Shown: positions 47,194 through 57,196, numbered from the stretch's first letter. The stretch: 64,000 bases of DNA from Flammeovirgaceae bacterium (GCA_016712035.1 JADJRT010000004.1:248001-312000), one strand, 5' to 3'. Program-made: numbers and translations. Notes: generated by a model not told the origin, from the letters alone.

Positions 47194-48317
47194 ATGATTA
47201 GTTACATTATTTGGAACGGCAGCCCTGAAATCTTCTCTATAGGTACATTTTCACTTCGTTGGTATGGCATAATGTTTGCCATTGGCTTTCTATTAAGTCA
47301 GCAGGTTCTATATTATATCTATCGCAAAGAAGGCAAGCCCGAAAAAGATGTAGATACGCTTACTATTTATATGGTTGTTGCTACCATACTTGGCGCGCGT
47401 TTAGGCCATGTAATTTTCTATCAGCCCGAACTGTTTGTTACTGACCCCCTAAGCATCCTGTTGCCCTTCGAGTTTTCGCCATTTAAGTTTACGGGTTTAC
47501 AAGGGTTGGCTAGCCATGGTGGTGCATTTGGAATTCTATTTGCTCTGTGGCTTTACAGTCGTAAAAAGAAGCCGGGCCAAAATTATATTCAGGTGCTGGA
47601 TCGAATTGTGATTGTAGTTGCCCTAACAGGCGCATTGATCCGCTTTGGTAATTTTTTCAATTCAGAAATTATAGGGCTACCCTCCAATAATCCTTTCAGT
47701 GTTGTATTTATTAATCGCGTAACAGAGGGTATTAAAGATTATAAGGGTGGAAACAACCCGGTCGAATTCATAACCGTAGAAAAAAGACAAAAACTTACCC
47801 GAAGGTGCTAATGGCAGAGTACCCATAAATATTTATGTGATCTTCAAAAATGGCACCAGTCAGCCCGATGCAGTTTCCTTTTTGCAAAGTGACATCAAAC
47901 ATTTCCTGACATTTTATAATGAGTTTGTTGATGAACCTCCAACTACACCTCTTAATTACCAGATCGATGTTGATCCGAATGGCAGTCTGGGTGCGCGCAT
48001 AAGTACCTTTGGCATCGCGCGTCATCCGGCTCAGTTATACGAGTCCATTTCCTGTGTTATCCTATTCCTTATCCTCTTTATGATGTGGTATAAGCACAAA
48101 GAAAATTTACCAACCGGAAGAATTTTCGGGGGTGTTCATGATCGTATTGTGGAGTTTGCGATTTTGCTATGAATTTTTAAAAGAGAACCAGGTTTCGTTT
48201 GAAGATAAACTACCCCTGAATATGGGGCAGATTTTAAGTATTCCATTAGTGATTGTTGGTGTCCTTATTTTGATTTGGTCTTACCGGAATCAACCCAATA
48301 AAACGCAAGCTAACTAA
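47194..48317 (+). CDS. lgt: Prolipoprotein diacylglyceryl transferase (two frameshifts)
   Basis: About 375 residues with seven membrane helices. Attaches diacylglycerol to the lipobox Cys of prolipoproteins, the first step for the lipoproteins seen in this window. Key motifs: LRWYGIMFAIGF, LGARLGHV, the signature GALIRFGNFFNSEIIG, and RHPAQLYES. An extra A near 47785 (GAAAAAAGAC) and an extra G near 48130 (TTCGGGGGTG) break it. I start at ATG 47194 (MISYIIWNGSPEI), not at the upstream TTG/ATG. The insert between signature and RHPAQ is longer than in E. coli, as is usual in Bacteroidota. Confidence 0.95.
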
Positions 48318-48340
48318 ATTGAATAACGGGAGACACTGGC

Positions 48341-49765
48341 ATGTGGGCATTGATTATCGGTATTTTTAGTTTTACATCTCAGCAAACTGCGGATACTGTA
48401 ATCACAAGACAAACCCCCGATTCGTTGGTGAACAGGATTGTTACCGTCAATAGGGTACTTATTATCGGTAACAAAATTACCCGAGAAGGAATTATTTCCC
48501 GTGAACTCTCCCTTAAAACCGGAGATACTGTGAGCACCCATAGAATGCGAGAGATTCTGTCGAAAGACCAACAAAAAATTTACAATACCCGCTTATTCAA
48601 TTCAGCAACGGTAAAGTGGTTAGAAGTTACTGCCAATAAAGTGGACCTATTAGTGGAAGTGAGTGAGCGTTGGTATACATTTCCTGTACCTATCTTTGAA
48701 CTCTCCGATCGAAATTTTAATGAATGGTGGCAAAATTACAATCATGATTTAAGCCGGGTTAATTATGGATTGCGTTTATACCAATACAACTTCAGAGGCC
48801 GAAATGAAACCCTTCGATTCACGGCTCAATTTGGATTTACCAGACGGTTTGAGTTAAGCTATCGTATCCCTTATATCGATCGCAAGCAAAAGCATGGATT
48901 AATTTTTGACTTTCGTTACGCGGAGCCTAAAAACATGGCTTATCAAACAGCTGAACATAAACTCGAGTTTCTGGAAGGTAGAGAAATATTAAGAACGAGT
49001 TTCGAATCAGCCATTACCTATACGTTTAGAAAGTCTTTTTATACCACGCATTCTTTTTCCCTGAGTTACCTCGATAACCACGTTAGAGATACCATTGTTA
49101 ATTTGAATCCTAACTTTTATGGTAATGGCGAAGATCACCAAGAATTTGGAGCTTTTACCTATTCGTTCAATTCAGAACATAGAGATGTTGTGGCCTATCC
49201 ACTGATCGGGTATCAACTTACTGCCATTCTTCAAAAATCAGGATTGGGTTTTGGTACCGATGTAAATCAGTGGGAGATTAACTTAACCTACTCACGATTT
49301 CTTGACTTAAAGAGAAATTTTTACCTATCCAATTTCTCGTCCGTGTATTTAAGCACTCCTTCCGATCAACCGTATTCCATGTTTAGCGCGTTGGGCTATC
49401 GAAGGCAGTTGGTCAAGGGATATGAAGTTTATGTTATTGAAGGACCCACTTTTTTATTAAACAAAACCACATTCCGCAAAAAAATATTTTCACGAAACTG
49501 GAACATTGAGGAGATGCCCATAGAACAGTTTCGTTATTTTCCACTCACCATTTACCTAAAGAGTTATGTCGACTTAGGCTATGTTGAAAACTATCCTTAT
49601 TATCAAGAGCGGAATTTGAATACTCAATTATCAAATCATTTACTCGCAGGTATGGGTGCGGGTCTTGATATTGTTACCGCTTATGATGCTGTGCTGAGAT
49701 TGGAATACACCTTTACTCGCAACAAAACGCAAGGCTTCTTCTTTCACCTGAAAAAGGAATTCTAG
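48341..49765 (+). CDS. BamA/TamA-like outer-membrane protein with POTRA region
   Basis: 474 residues. After a short signal-like segment comes one POTRA-like unit (about 35-110: VNRVLIIGNKITREGIISREL, LFNSATVKWLEV), then a beta-barrel that ends in Phe (FFFHLKKEF), the usual outer-membrane C-terminus. Omp85-type barrels insert or translocate other proteins. It is shorter than BamA, which has five POTRA units, so it is a specialised paralogue. It could partner the TamB at 3330, but they are far apart. The signal peptide is short and the start is moderately sure. Confidence 0.8.
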   Translation: MWALIIGIFSFTSQQTADTVITRQTPDSLVNRIVTVNRVLIIGNKITREGIISRELSLKTGDTVSTHRMREILSKDQQKIYNTRLFNSATVKWLEVTANKVDLLVEVSERWYTFPVPIFELSDRNFNEWWQNYNHDLSRVNYGLRLYQYNFRGRNETLRFTAQFGFTRRFELSYRIPYIDRKQKHGLIFDFRYAEPKNMAYQTAEHKLEFLEGREILRTSFESAITYTFRKSFYTTHSFSLSYLDNHVRDTIVNLNPNFYGNGEDHQEFGAFTYSFNSEHRDVVAYPLIGYQLTAILQKSGLGFGTDVNQWEINLTYSRFLDLKRNFYLSNFSSVYLSTPSDQPYSMFSALGYRRQLVKGYEVYVIEGPTFLLNKTTFRKKIFSRNWNIEEMPIEQFRYFPLTIYLKSYVDLGYVENYPYYQERNLNTQLSNHLLAGMGAGLDIVTAYDAVLRLEYTFTRNKTQGFFFHLKKEF

Positions 49766-50397
49766 TACTTCTTATAGACTTTTCTTTTTCCCTTCACAAA
49801 CTGATACCAGGTACCCGTTGGGTTTCCATCTTTATAAGAACCAATAAATTCTAACTCACCTGCAGTAGTATAAAATTTCCACTCGCCATCTTCCAATCCA
49901 TTGCGATAGCCTCCTTCCTGAATACGAATTCCAAAATCATTAAATAATACGGTTGGCCCATGGGGCTGCCCCTTCTCATAATTTATCAAACGTTCCACCG
50001 TACCATTTTGAAAATAGTAAACCAGGTACCATCATATTCACTTGCTTTGTATAACCCTTTTCTGAGAAGCGCTCCGTTTTTATGATAATACCAGGCCGAA
50101 TCCGTCAACCTACCTTGCACCCAGGTTTCCTTTCCCTGCAAAGTATCATTCGGATAGAAGTATAAAATCTTGCCATCCAACATACCCCGGGTATACTGTT
50201 CTATAGCGTTTCGGTTTCCATTCGGATAAAAATATTTCCACTCACCTGATTTTTTGCCCATCAGACAAACTGCCGGTTGCGCGCACTTCCCCGGTAGGGT
50301 AACGCTCAATCAAAGGTTGCCCCTGAATTTGGTGAGTCAACCCAATCACTAAGAGAAGAAGAAATATATGTTGCAAATTTTTTATATTGTTAAACAA
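49762..50397 (-). CDS. MORN-repeat (YwqK-like) exported protein (two frameshifts)
   Basis: About 210 residues of repeated MORN-variant units: GEWKYFYPNG, GKILYFYPND, SAWYYHKNG, GEWKFYTTAG, GTWYQFVKG. An N-terminal signal-like helix (HIFLLLLVIGLTHQIQGQ) lies in a separate frame. Removing a G near 50263 and adding a T near 50011 gives one continuous protein. No ATG is found; TTG at 50397 gives MFNNIKNLQHIFLLLLVIGL. YwqK-type proteins are sometimes labelled antitoxins, but no toxin is nearby and export argues against that role. Confidence 0.75.
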
Positions 50398-50408
50398 TCC
50401 ATTTTCCC

Positions 50409-51236
50409 ATGTCGCGATTTATTCACCTCTTAGCAGTCGTGCTGATCGTAAAAATAGGAAATGCCCAGAGTATCTCCACGCAAATGGGAGCTCGGGCTGT
50501 AGGGATGGGCTTTGCTTCGTCAGGTGTTACAGATGAATGGAGCCTATTCAACAATATCGGTTCCTTAGGTGCTGCAGATCGGGTAAGTGTGGCCGCTGCT
50601 TACGAACTGAGAACGCAACGCATCGATGCAAATCGATTGGCTTTTGCTTTTAACGCTCCTATTCGTTGGGGGGTTACTTCCGTGGGGGCTTTCCGCTTTG
50701 GTGACGATCTCTATAATGAGCAAATGGTTTCGCTGGGGTTCGGCAACAAGTTTGGAATTGCCTCGTTGGGAGTTAAAGCAAATTACATTCAATATCAGGC
50801 CGATGGCTTTGGGACTTATGGAGCGGTAAGTATTGACTTTGGTGGTCTTGCGGAACTCACCGATCAACTCTCCATAGGCGCATACATTACCAATCTTAAT
50901 CAGGCAAAACTCAACACAGATTATGATGCCGAAAACATATCTACTCGACTTACCGCTGGCATTACCTTCACACCAAATAAAAACCTCATTATAACTACTG
51001 AAATTGATAAAGACATAGCCTACGAAGCAATCTGGAGAACGGGTATGGAATACTCATTCAAGGAAAAGTTCTTAATTAGAACAGGTTTTAATCTCAACCC
51101 GCAATCGGGATTTTTTGGGTTAGGCGTAAAAAGAAAAAAAATCCGTGCCGATTATGCTATTCAATTTAACTCACTGTTAGGCGCCAGTCATCAAGCGGCT
51201 GTTAGTTATTGGTTTGACCAACAAGAAAAGAAATGA
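50409..51236 (+). CDS. PorV/PorQ-like outer-membrane beta-barrel protein
   Basis: 275 residues. A signal peptide (HLLAVVLIVKIGNAQS) leads to STQMGARAVGMGFASSGVTDEWSLFNNIGSL, the glycine-rich opening shared with PorV, PorQ and FadL-type barrels, then alternating strands to the C-terminus. Some relatives serve type IX secretion or surface attachment, but no Por genes lie in the window. It overlaps the HhH-domain gene by 4 bp (ATGA), so the two products are probably made together. Divergent from the MORN-repeat gene. Confidence 0.78.
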   Translation: MSRFIHLLAVVLIVKIGNAQSISTQMGARAVGMGFASSGVTDEWSLFNNIGSLGAADRVSVAAAYELRTQRIDANRLAFAFNAPIRWGVTSVGAFRFGDDLYNEQMVSLGFGNKFGIASLGVKANYIQYQADGFGTYGAVSIDFGGLAELTDQLSIGAYITNLNQAKLNTDYDAENISTRLTAGITFTPNKNLIITTEIDKDIAYEAIWRTGMEYSFKEKFLIRTGFNLNPQSGFFGLGVKRKKIRADYAIQFNSLLGASHQAAVSYWFDQQEKK

Positions 51237-53290
51237 AGCCTGTAACTTATGTTTTAGTAGGAATCTTCATTTCTATAACGACTGTTGCTCAAGACTTTCC
51301 CCGAAAAGATTTAGACCTGCAGCGGTTAGTGGATGAAATTCTTGCCGTTCAAGATGATGACTTCAACTATCAGGAACTCTATGAAAATTTGGCTCAGCTA
51401 TTGAGCAATCCTGTCAACCTGAATCTGATCACCAAAGAACAACTACAGGCACTCTACTTTCTTACCGATGCTCAAATTCAATCACTGCTTGTCTATCGTG
51501 AAGAAGCAGGACCCTTTTTATCTATTTATGAATTACAAAGCGTTCCTGGTCTAGATCGAAACTCGTTTATAAAATTAATACCATTTGTCACGGTGGCCGA
51601 TCCCTCTTCGAGAATAAATAAATCACTTTGGCTAAGAGTTGTAAAAGAAAAGAATAACTATTTAGTCTTTCAATTTGACCGAACACTTGAACAAAAAAGA
51701 GGATATAAAGATGATATACCTCTCACGAGCCAGTATGCAGGATCACCCAATAGAATTTATACCCGCTTTCGTACAAGTCACGCAGGCGATTTCAGTTTTG
51801 GATTTACGATGGAGAAAGATGCCGGAGAGCAAATACGCTGGGCGCCATCCAAGCAACAATTTGGTCTCGATTTTCTTTCCTTTCATGCCCAGATTCTTAA
51901 TAAAGGAAAATTGAAAAATCTGATCGTGGGCGATTATCAGGCGCAATTTGGCCAAGGGCTTATTCTCGGATCGGCTTTTGGTATTGGTAAAAGTGCTGAG
52001 GCCGTTACAACCATCAGGCGACCTAACATTGGCTTTATGCCTTATAGTTCGCTGTATGAGGCCGGCTATTTTCGAGGAGCAGCCCTCACCTATTCTATAA
52101 ACAAACGACTGTCTATTCATGGACTCTTCTCATTCAGAGGTCGTGATGGAAACCTGAACAAAGATTCTACAGCCGATCGCAGTTTAGTTTCATCCTTGAG
52201 TTATACCGGTTTACATAGAACAATTAGCGAAATAAATAATAGAAATATTATGAATGAAAGTAATATGGCCTCCATTATAAGCTACAAACAAAAAGCGTTG
52301 GATGCTGGCATTATCATTCATCATACAGAATTTAGTATTCCGGTATTAAGAGCCCCCACTGTCTACAATCAATTTTACTTTCAAGGGAATCGGAATACCA
52401 ATGTGGGTGCCTATCTTAACTATAGTTATAAAAACGTAGCATTTTTTAGCGAACTTGCCCATACGCTTGATCAGGGTTTTGCGATTACCGCAGGATTAAT
52501 CAGCAACCTCACCGCGAGACTGGATATGTCCATACTTCTTCGAAAATTTGATCGTGACTATCAAAGTTTTTACAGCAATGCGCTGTCTGAAAGTTCTACA
52601 CCACAAAACGAACAAGGTGTGTACTGGGGCTGGAAATATACATTCAATAAAAAATATTCCTTCTCCGGTTATGTAGACCTATTTCACTTTCCGTGGCTGC
52701 GCTACCGAAGTTATGTTCCCTCCTCTGGTAACGAATGGCTTTTTCGGTTTAACTACAAACCCACAAGAAATATTTTATTGTTTGTACAGGCATTCGAAGA
52801 AACTAAAGTTATTAATCTCTCCACAGAAAATAATTTATATCAAACGGCTCCCGGTATAAAAAGAAATTACTGGATCAATCTTGACTACTCCATTACGCCA
52901 TCCATAACATTAAAAACGCGTGCCCAATTTAATACCTACCAATTGAATGGTACCAACACGCAAGGGATGGCTATACTTCAGGACCTAACCTGGCAGTACC
53001 GAAAATTATCCATCAGTGGCCGATACGCACTTATCGACACCGATTCTTATGATAACCGAGTGTATGTTTATGAAAAAGATGTTTGGCTTGCATTTACCTT
53101 TCCGGCTTACTATGGGGTTGGTGTAAGAAACTATCTTTTAGTCCAATATGCCTTTACAAAAGACCTGGACGTTTGGCTGCGGTGGGGGCATGACCGCTTT
53201 ACCGATCGCGACACGATTGGGTCGAGTGGCGAAACCGTTGAGGGAAATTCCCAAAATGATCTTAGATTTCAGGTGCGAATCAGATTTTAA
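51233..53290 (+). CDS. Outer-membrane barrel with N-terminal helix-hairpin-helix domain
   Basis: 685 residues, intact. A signal peptide (VLVGIFISITTVAQD) is followed by a helical region (30-70) and a ComEA-like tandem HhH unit (about 65-125: NPVNLNLITKEQLQALYFL, LSIYELQSVPGLDRNSF). The remaining 550 residues are beta-strands with many aromatic residues, ending FQVRIRF, as expected for an outer-membrane barrel. HhH units generally bind DNA without sequence preference; in a periplasmic position that suggests DNA handling, or the fold may have been reused. It is coupled to the PorV-like gene. Confidence 0.82.
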   Translation: MKPVTYVLVGIFISITTVAQDFPRKDLDLQRLVDEILAVQDDDFNYQELYENLAQLLSNPVNLNLITKEQLQALYFLTDAQIQSLLVYREEAGPFLSIYELQSVPGLDRNSFIKLIPFVTVADPSSRINKSLWLRVVKEKNNYLVFQFDRTLEQKRGYKDDIPLTSQYAGSPNRIYTRFRTSHAGDFSFGFTMEKDAGEQIRWAPSKQQFGLDFLSFHAQILNKGKLKNLIVGDYQAQFGQGLILGSAFGIGKSAEAVTTIRRPNIGFMPYSSLYEAGYFRGAALTYSINKRLSIHGLFSFRGRDGNLNKDSTADRSLVSSLSYTGLHRTISEINNRNIMNESNMASIISYKQKALDAGIIIHHTEFSIPVLRAPTVYNQFYFQGNRNTNVGAYLNYSYKNVAFFSELAHTLDQGFAITAGLISNLTARLDMSILLRKFDRDYQSFYSNALSESSTPQNEQGVYWGWKYTFNKKYSFSGYVDLFHFPWLRYRSYVPSSGNEWLFRFNYKPTRNILLFVQAFEETKVINLSTENNLYQTAPGIKRNYWINLDYSITPSITLKTRAQFNTYQLNGTNTQGMAILQDLTWQYRKLSISGRYALIDTDSYDNRVYVYEKDVWLAFTFPAYYGVGVRNYLLVQYAFTKDLDVWLRWGHDRFTDRDTIGSSGETVEGNSQNDLRFQVRIRF

Positions 53291-53301
53291 TCAAATTAGC
53301 C

Positions 53302-53406
53302 ATGCATGCTGTTAAATTAATTACGCCTACCGTTCTATTTATCATGTGTCTTGGATTGGCGCTCTTCGTCTTCTTATATCGATACATTTTTCGGAAAAAA
53401 GATTGA
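53302..53406 (+). CDS. Small single-helix membrane protein, 34 aa
   Basis: Translated by hand from an ATG 12 bp after the HhH-protein stop. It begins MHAVKLITPTVLFIMCLGL, continues as one hydrophobic helix, and ends with the basic tail YRYIFRKKD: one membrane helix with the positive end after it. Length and composition are plausible for a real small protein, but no family is known to me. It could be cotranscribed with the PorV-like and HhH genes. Confidence 0.5.
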   Translation: MHAVKLITPTVLFIMCLGLALFVFLYRYIFRKKD

Positions 53407-53588
53407 TAGTTATTACATGTGCATGGCTTAGGTCAATTTATTCGCCTTGGAATTTCTCTAATTCTATGAATCTGGGTAAGTTTAACCTTAGTTTAGTTAT
53501 CCTATCGTCTGTTACGTGAACTTACCGAAACACATCGTATGGTATGACTAAAGATTTGCAGATTGTCCCTAACCTAATAGTTATCTCC

Positions 53589-54335
53589 ATGAGAAAAATC
53601 AATTTTATCTTTGCCTTCATTCTGGTTTCGCTGGTTCTGTTATCTATAGCCTCCTTTACCTTTGCACAGACCACAAAAAAAACCCTGGAATTACCTGAGT
53701 TCAAGAGCATCTACGTAAACTCGAATTATACGGTTTATGTAAAGCAGACGAATAAACAGGAAGTAACCGTTGAGGCCCTCACGGAAATCTGGGAATTAAC
53801 TTCCGTTAAAGTGGAGAATGGTGTACTGATGGTCAATGTTGATCGCAAACCAGACACTCCGAATAAAAGCATTTGGGCCAAGATTGATGATATCAAAGTG
53901 AAGCCTACTATGAAAATTATGGTAAGTGTTAAGAATATCAATGAACTTCAGGTTAATGGCGGTGGGAAAATAATTTCTGAAAATTCCATTGCCTCAGATT
54001 ACATGAGTTTATCCGTTGCTGGCAGTGGCGGTATTGAACTTGACTTGAAGGGAAATAATTTAAAGACCGAAATCAGTGGTGCCGGTAACGTAACATTAAA
54101 AGGATACGCATCAACGAATGATATCGTTATGAGTGGCAGTGGTACAATGAATGCCTACTCCTGTGAATTAGAGTCTGTAAAAATAAAAATGAGTGGCTCC
54201 GGTACTTGTGAGCTTACTGCCTCAGCCTCGCTGGATGCTGTTGTGTTAGGTAGTGGTGTTATTAAGCACAAAGGCAATACCAAAAACGTTACAAAGAAAG
54301 TATACGGATCGGGGTCGGTTGATAGGGCGTACTAA
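53589..54335 (+). CDS. GIN-domain (DUF2807) exported protein
   Basis: 248 residues with a clear signal peptide (FIFAFILVSLVLLSIASFTFAQ). The rest is a right-handed beta-helix-like DUF2807 domain with repeated SGSG turns (VAGSGGIEL, EISGAGNVTLKG, VMSGSGTMNAY, MSGSGTCELTA). Such proteins are periplasmic or surface adhesin-like and common in Bacteroidota; role unknown. I start at ATG 53589, 15 codons inside a longer frame, because the signal peptide begins there. The 182 bp before it contain no further gene. Confidence 0.82.
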   Translation: MRKINFIFAFILVSLVLLSIASFTFAQTTKKTLELPEFKSIYVNSNYTVYVKQTNKQEVTVEALTEIWELTSVKVENGVLMVNVDRKPDTPNKSIWAKIDDIKVKPTMKIMVSVKNINELQVNGGGKIISENSIASDYMSLSVAGSGGIELDLKGNNLKTEISGAGNVTLKGYASTNDIVMSGSGTMNAYSCELESVKIKMSGSGTCELTASASLDAVVLGSGVIKHKGNTKNVTKKVYGSGSVDRAY

Positions 54336-54344
54336 ATTTAATTG

Positions 54345-54548
54345 GTTGCTGGTTGCTAGTCGGTAGTGACCAGCAACTAGTAACGAGTCTTAATCCAATC
54401 CTTGGCTCTTCGTAATTTGCAATTCCTAGCTCTAAATAAAATGGATTTTAAATCCAACCCCAATCTTGCTTCGAGATTACAAATCTCGAAGAGCTAGGAT
54501 CTACAATTCCGAATGACAGATAAAATTGGTTGCCGGTAACTGGTTACC
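54345..54548. repeat. Cluster of nested inverted repeats between convergent genes
   Basis: Three elements lie in the 224-bp gap. First, GTTGCTGGT (54345-54353) with ACCAGCAAC (54369-54377). Second, CTTCGAGATT (54469-54478) with AATCTCGAAG (54482-54491), a 10-bp stem with a 3-nt loop, enclosed by TCCTAGCTCT (54424-54433) and AGAGCTAGGA (54490-54499). Third, GGTAAC-TG-GTTACC (54535-54548). The first and third resemble the ald-side palindrome at 16929. No coding sense. Confidence 0.75.
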
Positions 54549-54559
54549 ACCAACTAATC

Positions 54560-56427
54560 TCACCATCCAATTCCATAATCCTCACCATGATTACTGGATC
54601 CTCCCCAGAAGGTGCCATGGACCCAATCAAAATAAATGGCGTTAATCGGGCCACTAGTTCTATCCTGATAGCTTATGTTATAACCCATGCGCGACAATTC
54701 CTTGCGCGACCAAGGTGGCATCTCGCTGTTTAAGGTTAACCCACCGGCACTCCTTTCATGATCACCAAAACTAGAGTACATCTGTAAAGTTTTGAAACTT
54801 GGCGCTTCACAAGCTTCCTGAACCGTCATGTTAAACTCAACCATGTTTAGAAAGAATTGTAACAATAGTTGGTCTTGTTCATCCCCCGCTTGTTTGGCAA
54901 ACGATAAAAATGGTTTCCCATCTTTCAAGGCCATGCTGGGTGTAAGCGTAACGCGAGGACGTTTACCAGGCTCAACAACATTAAATGGATTTTCTTTTGG
55001 ATCAAGTACAAAGGACTGCATACGCTGACTTAAGCCCACACCTGTATTTCCGGCAATGCATGCTGGCACCCAACCACCACTTGGTGTGATCGAGACTACC
55101 CATCCCTCCGCATCCGTTGCTTCTACCGATGTGGTACCTGCTGTAAAGGCTTCCATAAATTTCTCGTCAGGGTGCAAGTTGTTTCGTTGCAACGATGATT
55201 GACTCGTGCCCCACTTCTTCAATAAGTCCTGATAAGGATTTTGTTTCCCTTCAAAGCCATAAGGATCTCCAGGGCCAATAGTTGGATCGTTACGTTCTGG
55301 GTTGATTAGCTTCATCCGCTCTTTTGCGTACTCTTTAGAAAGCAATACATGCATTGGGGCAGGAGTTCCAAAGGACGGATCGCCATAGTAAAAATCACGA
55401 TCTGCGAAAGCAAGATTCATAGCCTGATAAACTGTGTGAATGTATCGGGTTGAATTGTACCCCATACTTTTTAAATCATAATTCTCCAGGATGTTGAGAG
55501 TTTGAAGCAAAGCCGGACCTTGCGTCCATTGCTGTAGTTTATAAACGTCTATGCCCCGATAGTTGGTAGTGGTTGGCTCTTCAATTTTTACTTTCCAGTT
55601 AGCCAAGTCTTGCTCGGTAATTAAGCCACCTTGCTCTTGGGTTCCCCGTGCTATTTCCTTGGCAATATCGCCTTTATAAAAACGATCGTATGCAGCGTAG
55701 ATAGCATCCTTGCGATTCTTTCCTTTCTTTAAAGCTTGCTGCTCTGCGTCTACCAATTTTTGTAATGTGGCCAATAAATCTTTTTGTACAAAAACTTCTC
55801 CCGCATCCGGAGCTTCTCGCTTTTGACCCAAATGAGGCAGAAACACTTTCTTTGAATAAGGCCATTCTTTATTTTATCCTTGCCACGCTCAATAGCGTTG
55901 GCAGTTTGTGCTTCTATCGGATAACCAGAAGCTAATTCCATAGCTGGAGCTAAAACTTCTTTCAAACTCATGGTACCATACTCGGCCAACATGGTCATCA
56001 ACCCTCCAGGAGTACCGGGTGTAACTGCTGCCAATGGTCCGAACTCGGGAGGGTACTTCATCCCCTTATTCTTATAAAACTCTGCGGTAGCCCCAGTTGG
56101 CGCTACTCCGAGGGCGTTAATGGCAATTACCTTTTTTGTTTTAGGATTGTAGATAAGCGCCTGGGTTTCTCCCCCCCAACTGAGTACATCCCACATGGTG
56201 GCTGTTGCCGCTAACATAGCGCAAGAAGCATCAATAGCATTACCCCCTTTTGTAAAAATCATAGCCCCTGCTGTGGCAGCCAAAGGTTTACCGGTAATTG
56301 CCATCCAGTGCTTTCCATGGAGTGGCGGTTTTTGAGTAGTTACCGGAAAATTATTAAACGATTGACCTGTAGCCAGGAAACTGGCCCCTGCCACAATTAC
56401 ACCAAGAAGAAGTTGTTTTATTTTCAT
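54560..56427 (-). CDS. ggt: Gamma-glutamyltransferase (frameshifted near 55872)
   Basis: About 623 residues with a signal peptide (QLLLGVIVAGASFLATGQ). Cleaves or transfers the gamma-glutamyl group of glutathione and related compounds after self-processing at a Thr. The large-subunit part has GNAIDASCAMLAATA and AVTPGTPGGLM; the small subunit begins at the nucleophile Thr of AGTTSVEATD, followed by GVGLSQRMQSF. A missing A near 55872 is repaired to DKIKEWPYSKKVFLPHLGQ. It is longer than the E. coli enzyme and of the Bacteroidota type. A consensus-like promoter lies upstream. Confidence 0.93.
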
Positions 56428-56462
56428 CGCATTTTCGATTAGCTTTCACGTAAGGTTAAAGG

Positions 56463-56492
56463 CTAAAATACAGAATTACACCTTCATCCAAA
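56463..56492 (-). promoter_or_regulatory. Probable promoter of the gamma-glutamyltransferase gene
   Basis: Leftward TTTG (56492-56489), 18 nt, then TATTTTAG (56470-56463), one mismatch from TAnnTTTG. It lies 36 bp before the ATG at 56427. Confidence 0.5.
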
Positions 56493-56538
56493 CTATACGA
56501 AAGCCTGATGGATGAATAGCTACATCAACGGAAAAAAT

Positions 56539-57006
56539 ATGAATTCAGACTTGATCCATAAGTTTTACACGGCCTTTCAAAAGCGAGATTGGCAGACGAT
56601 GAACGGTTGCTATCATCCTGAAGCAACATTTTACGATCCGGCTTTTCGACAGCTTAGCATAACTGATGCGAAAGCCATGTGGCACATGCTGTGCATCAAT
56701 GCTAAAGATTTTGAATTGCAGTTTTCAAATGTAACGAGCTTAGGAAATACCGGTTCTTGCGATTGGCAAGCTTCCTACTCTTTCTCTAAGACAGGCCGCA
56801 AGGTAAATAATCATATTCAGGCAAGTTTTACTTTTAAGGATGGCTTGATTATAAGCCATAAGGACGAATTTGATCTCTGGAAATGGAGCCAGATGGCCTT
56901 AGGTTTAACTGGGCTTTTACTTGGGTGGACTCCCTACTTAAAGAACAAAATCAATCAAAATGCCCTAAAAAGCCTTAAAAAGTTCAAACAAGAAAGATCA
57001 TCGTAA
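56539..57006 (+). CDS. NTF2/SnoaL-like protein
   Basis: 155 residues from ATG 56539 (MNSDLIHKFYTAFQKRDW); an upstream ATG at 56512 would add nine residues. The cone-shaped NTF2 fold is indicated by the opening helix, then MNGCYHPEATFYDPAFRQL and the late strand ASFTFKDGLIISHKDEFDLWKW. Members are diverse isomerases, hydrolases or binding proteins, so the activity cannot be named. A hydrophobic C-terminal segment (GLTGLLLGWTPYLKNK) may associate with membranes. It is divergent from ggt. Confidence 0.75.
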   Translation: MNSDLIHKFYTAFQKRDWQTMNGCYHPEATFYDPAFRQLSITDAKAMWHMLCINAKDFELQFSNVTSLGNTGSCDWQASYSFSKTGRKVNNHIQASFTFKDGLIISHKDEFDLWKWSQMALGLTGLLLGWTPYLKNKINQNALKSLKKFKQERSS

Positions 57007-57053
57007 AGAAATGAATTGCCATGTAAGGATAAAAACTTGGTTTAAAGGCCCAT

Positions 57054-57086
57054 TTTGAGGATAATTAAAAAAAACTCTTACCTTTG
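57054..57086 (+). promoter_or_regulatory. Promoter of the RRM protein gene
   Basis: TTTG (57054-57057), 21 nt, then an exact TACCTTTG (57079-57086). Transcription would begin near 57094, giving an unusually long leader of about 100 nt, which suggests post-transcriptional control like that of cold-shock genes. I see no clear RNA structure in it. Confidence 0.65.
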
Positions 57087-57196
57087 ATTTGTTAATTAGA
57101 TAATTCCCACCTAAGTACTCCACCAAATCGAGTTTATTTATCGGCAGGCCTTATTGAGTTAGCAAGAACATTTATAACTTAATTTCAAAAACGAAA

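Noticed and set aside
49762..50397. Toxin-antitoxin system suggested by the YwqK label
   Set aside because: No toxin-like gene is adjacent and the protein has an export signal; MORN repeats alone do not support it.
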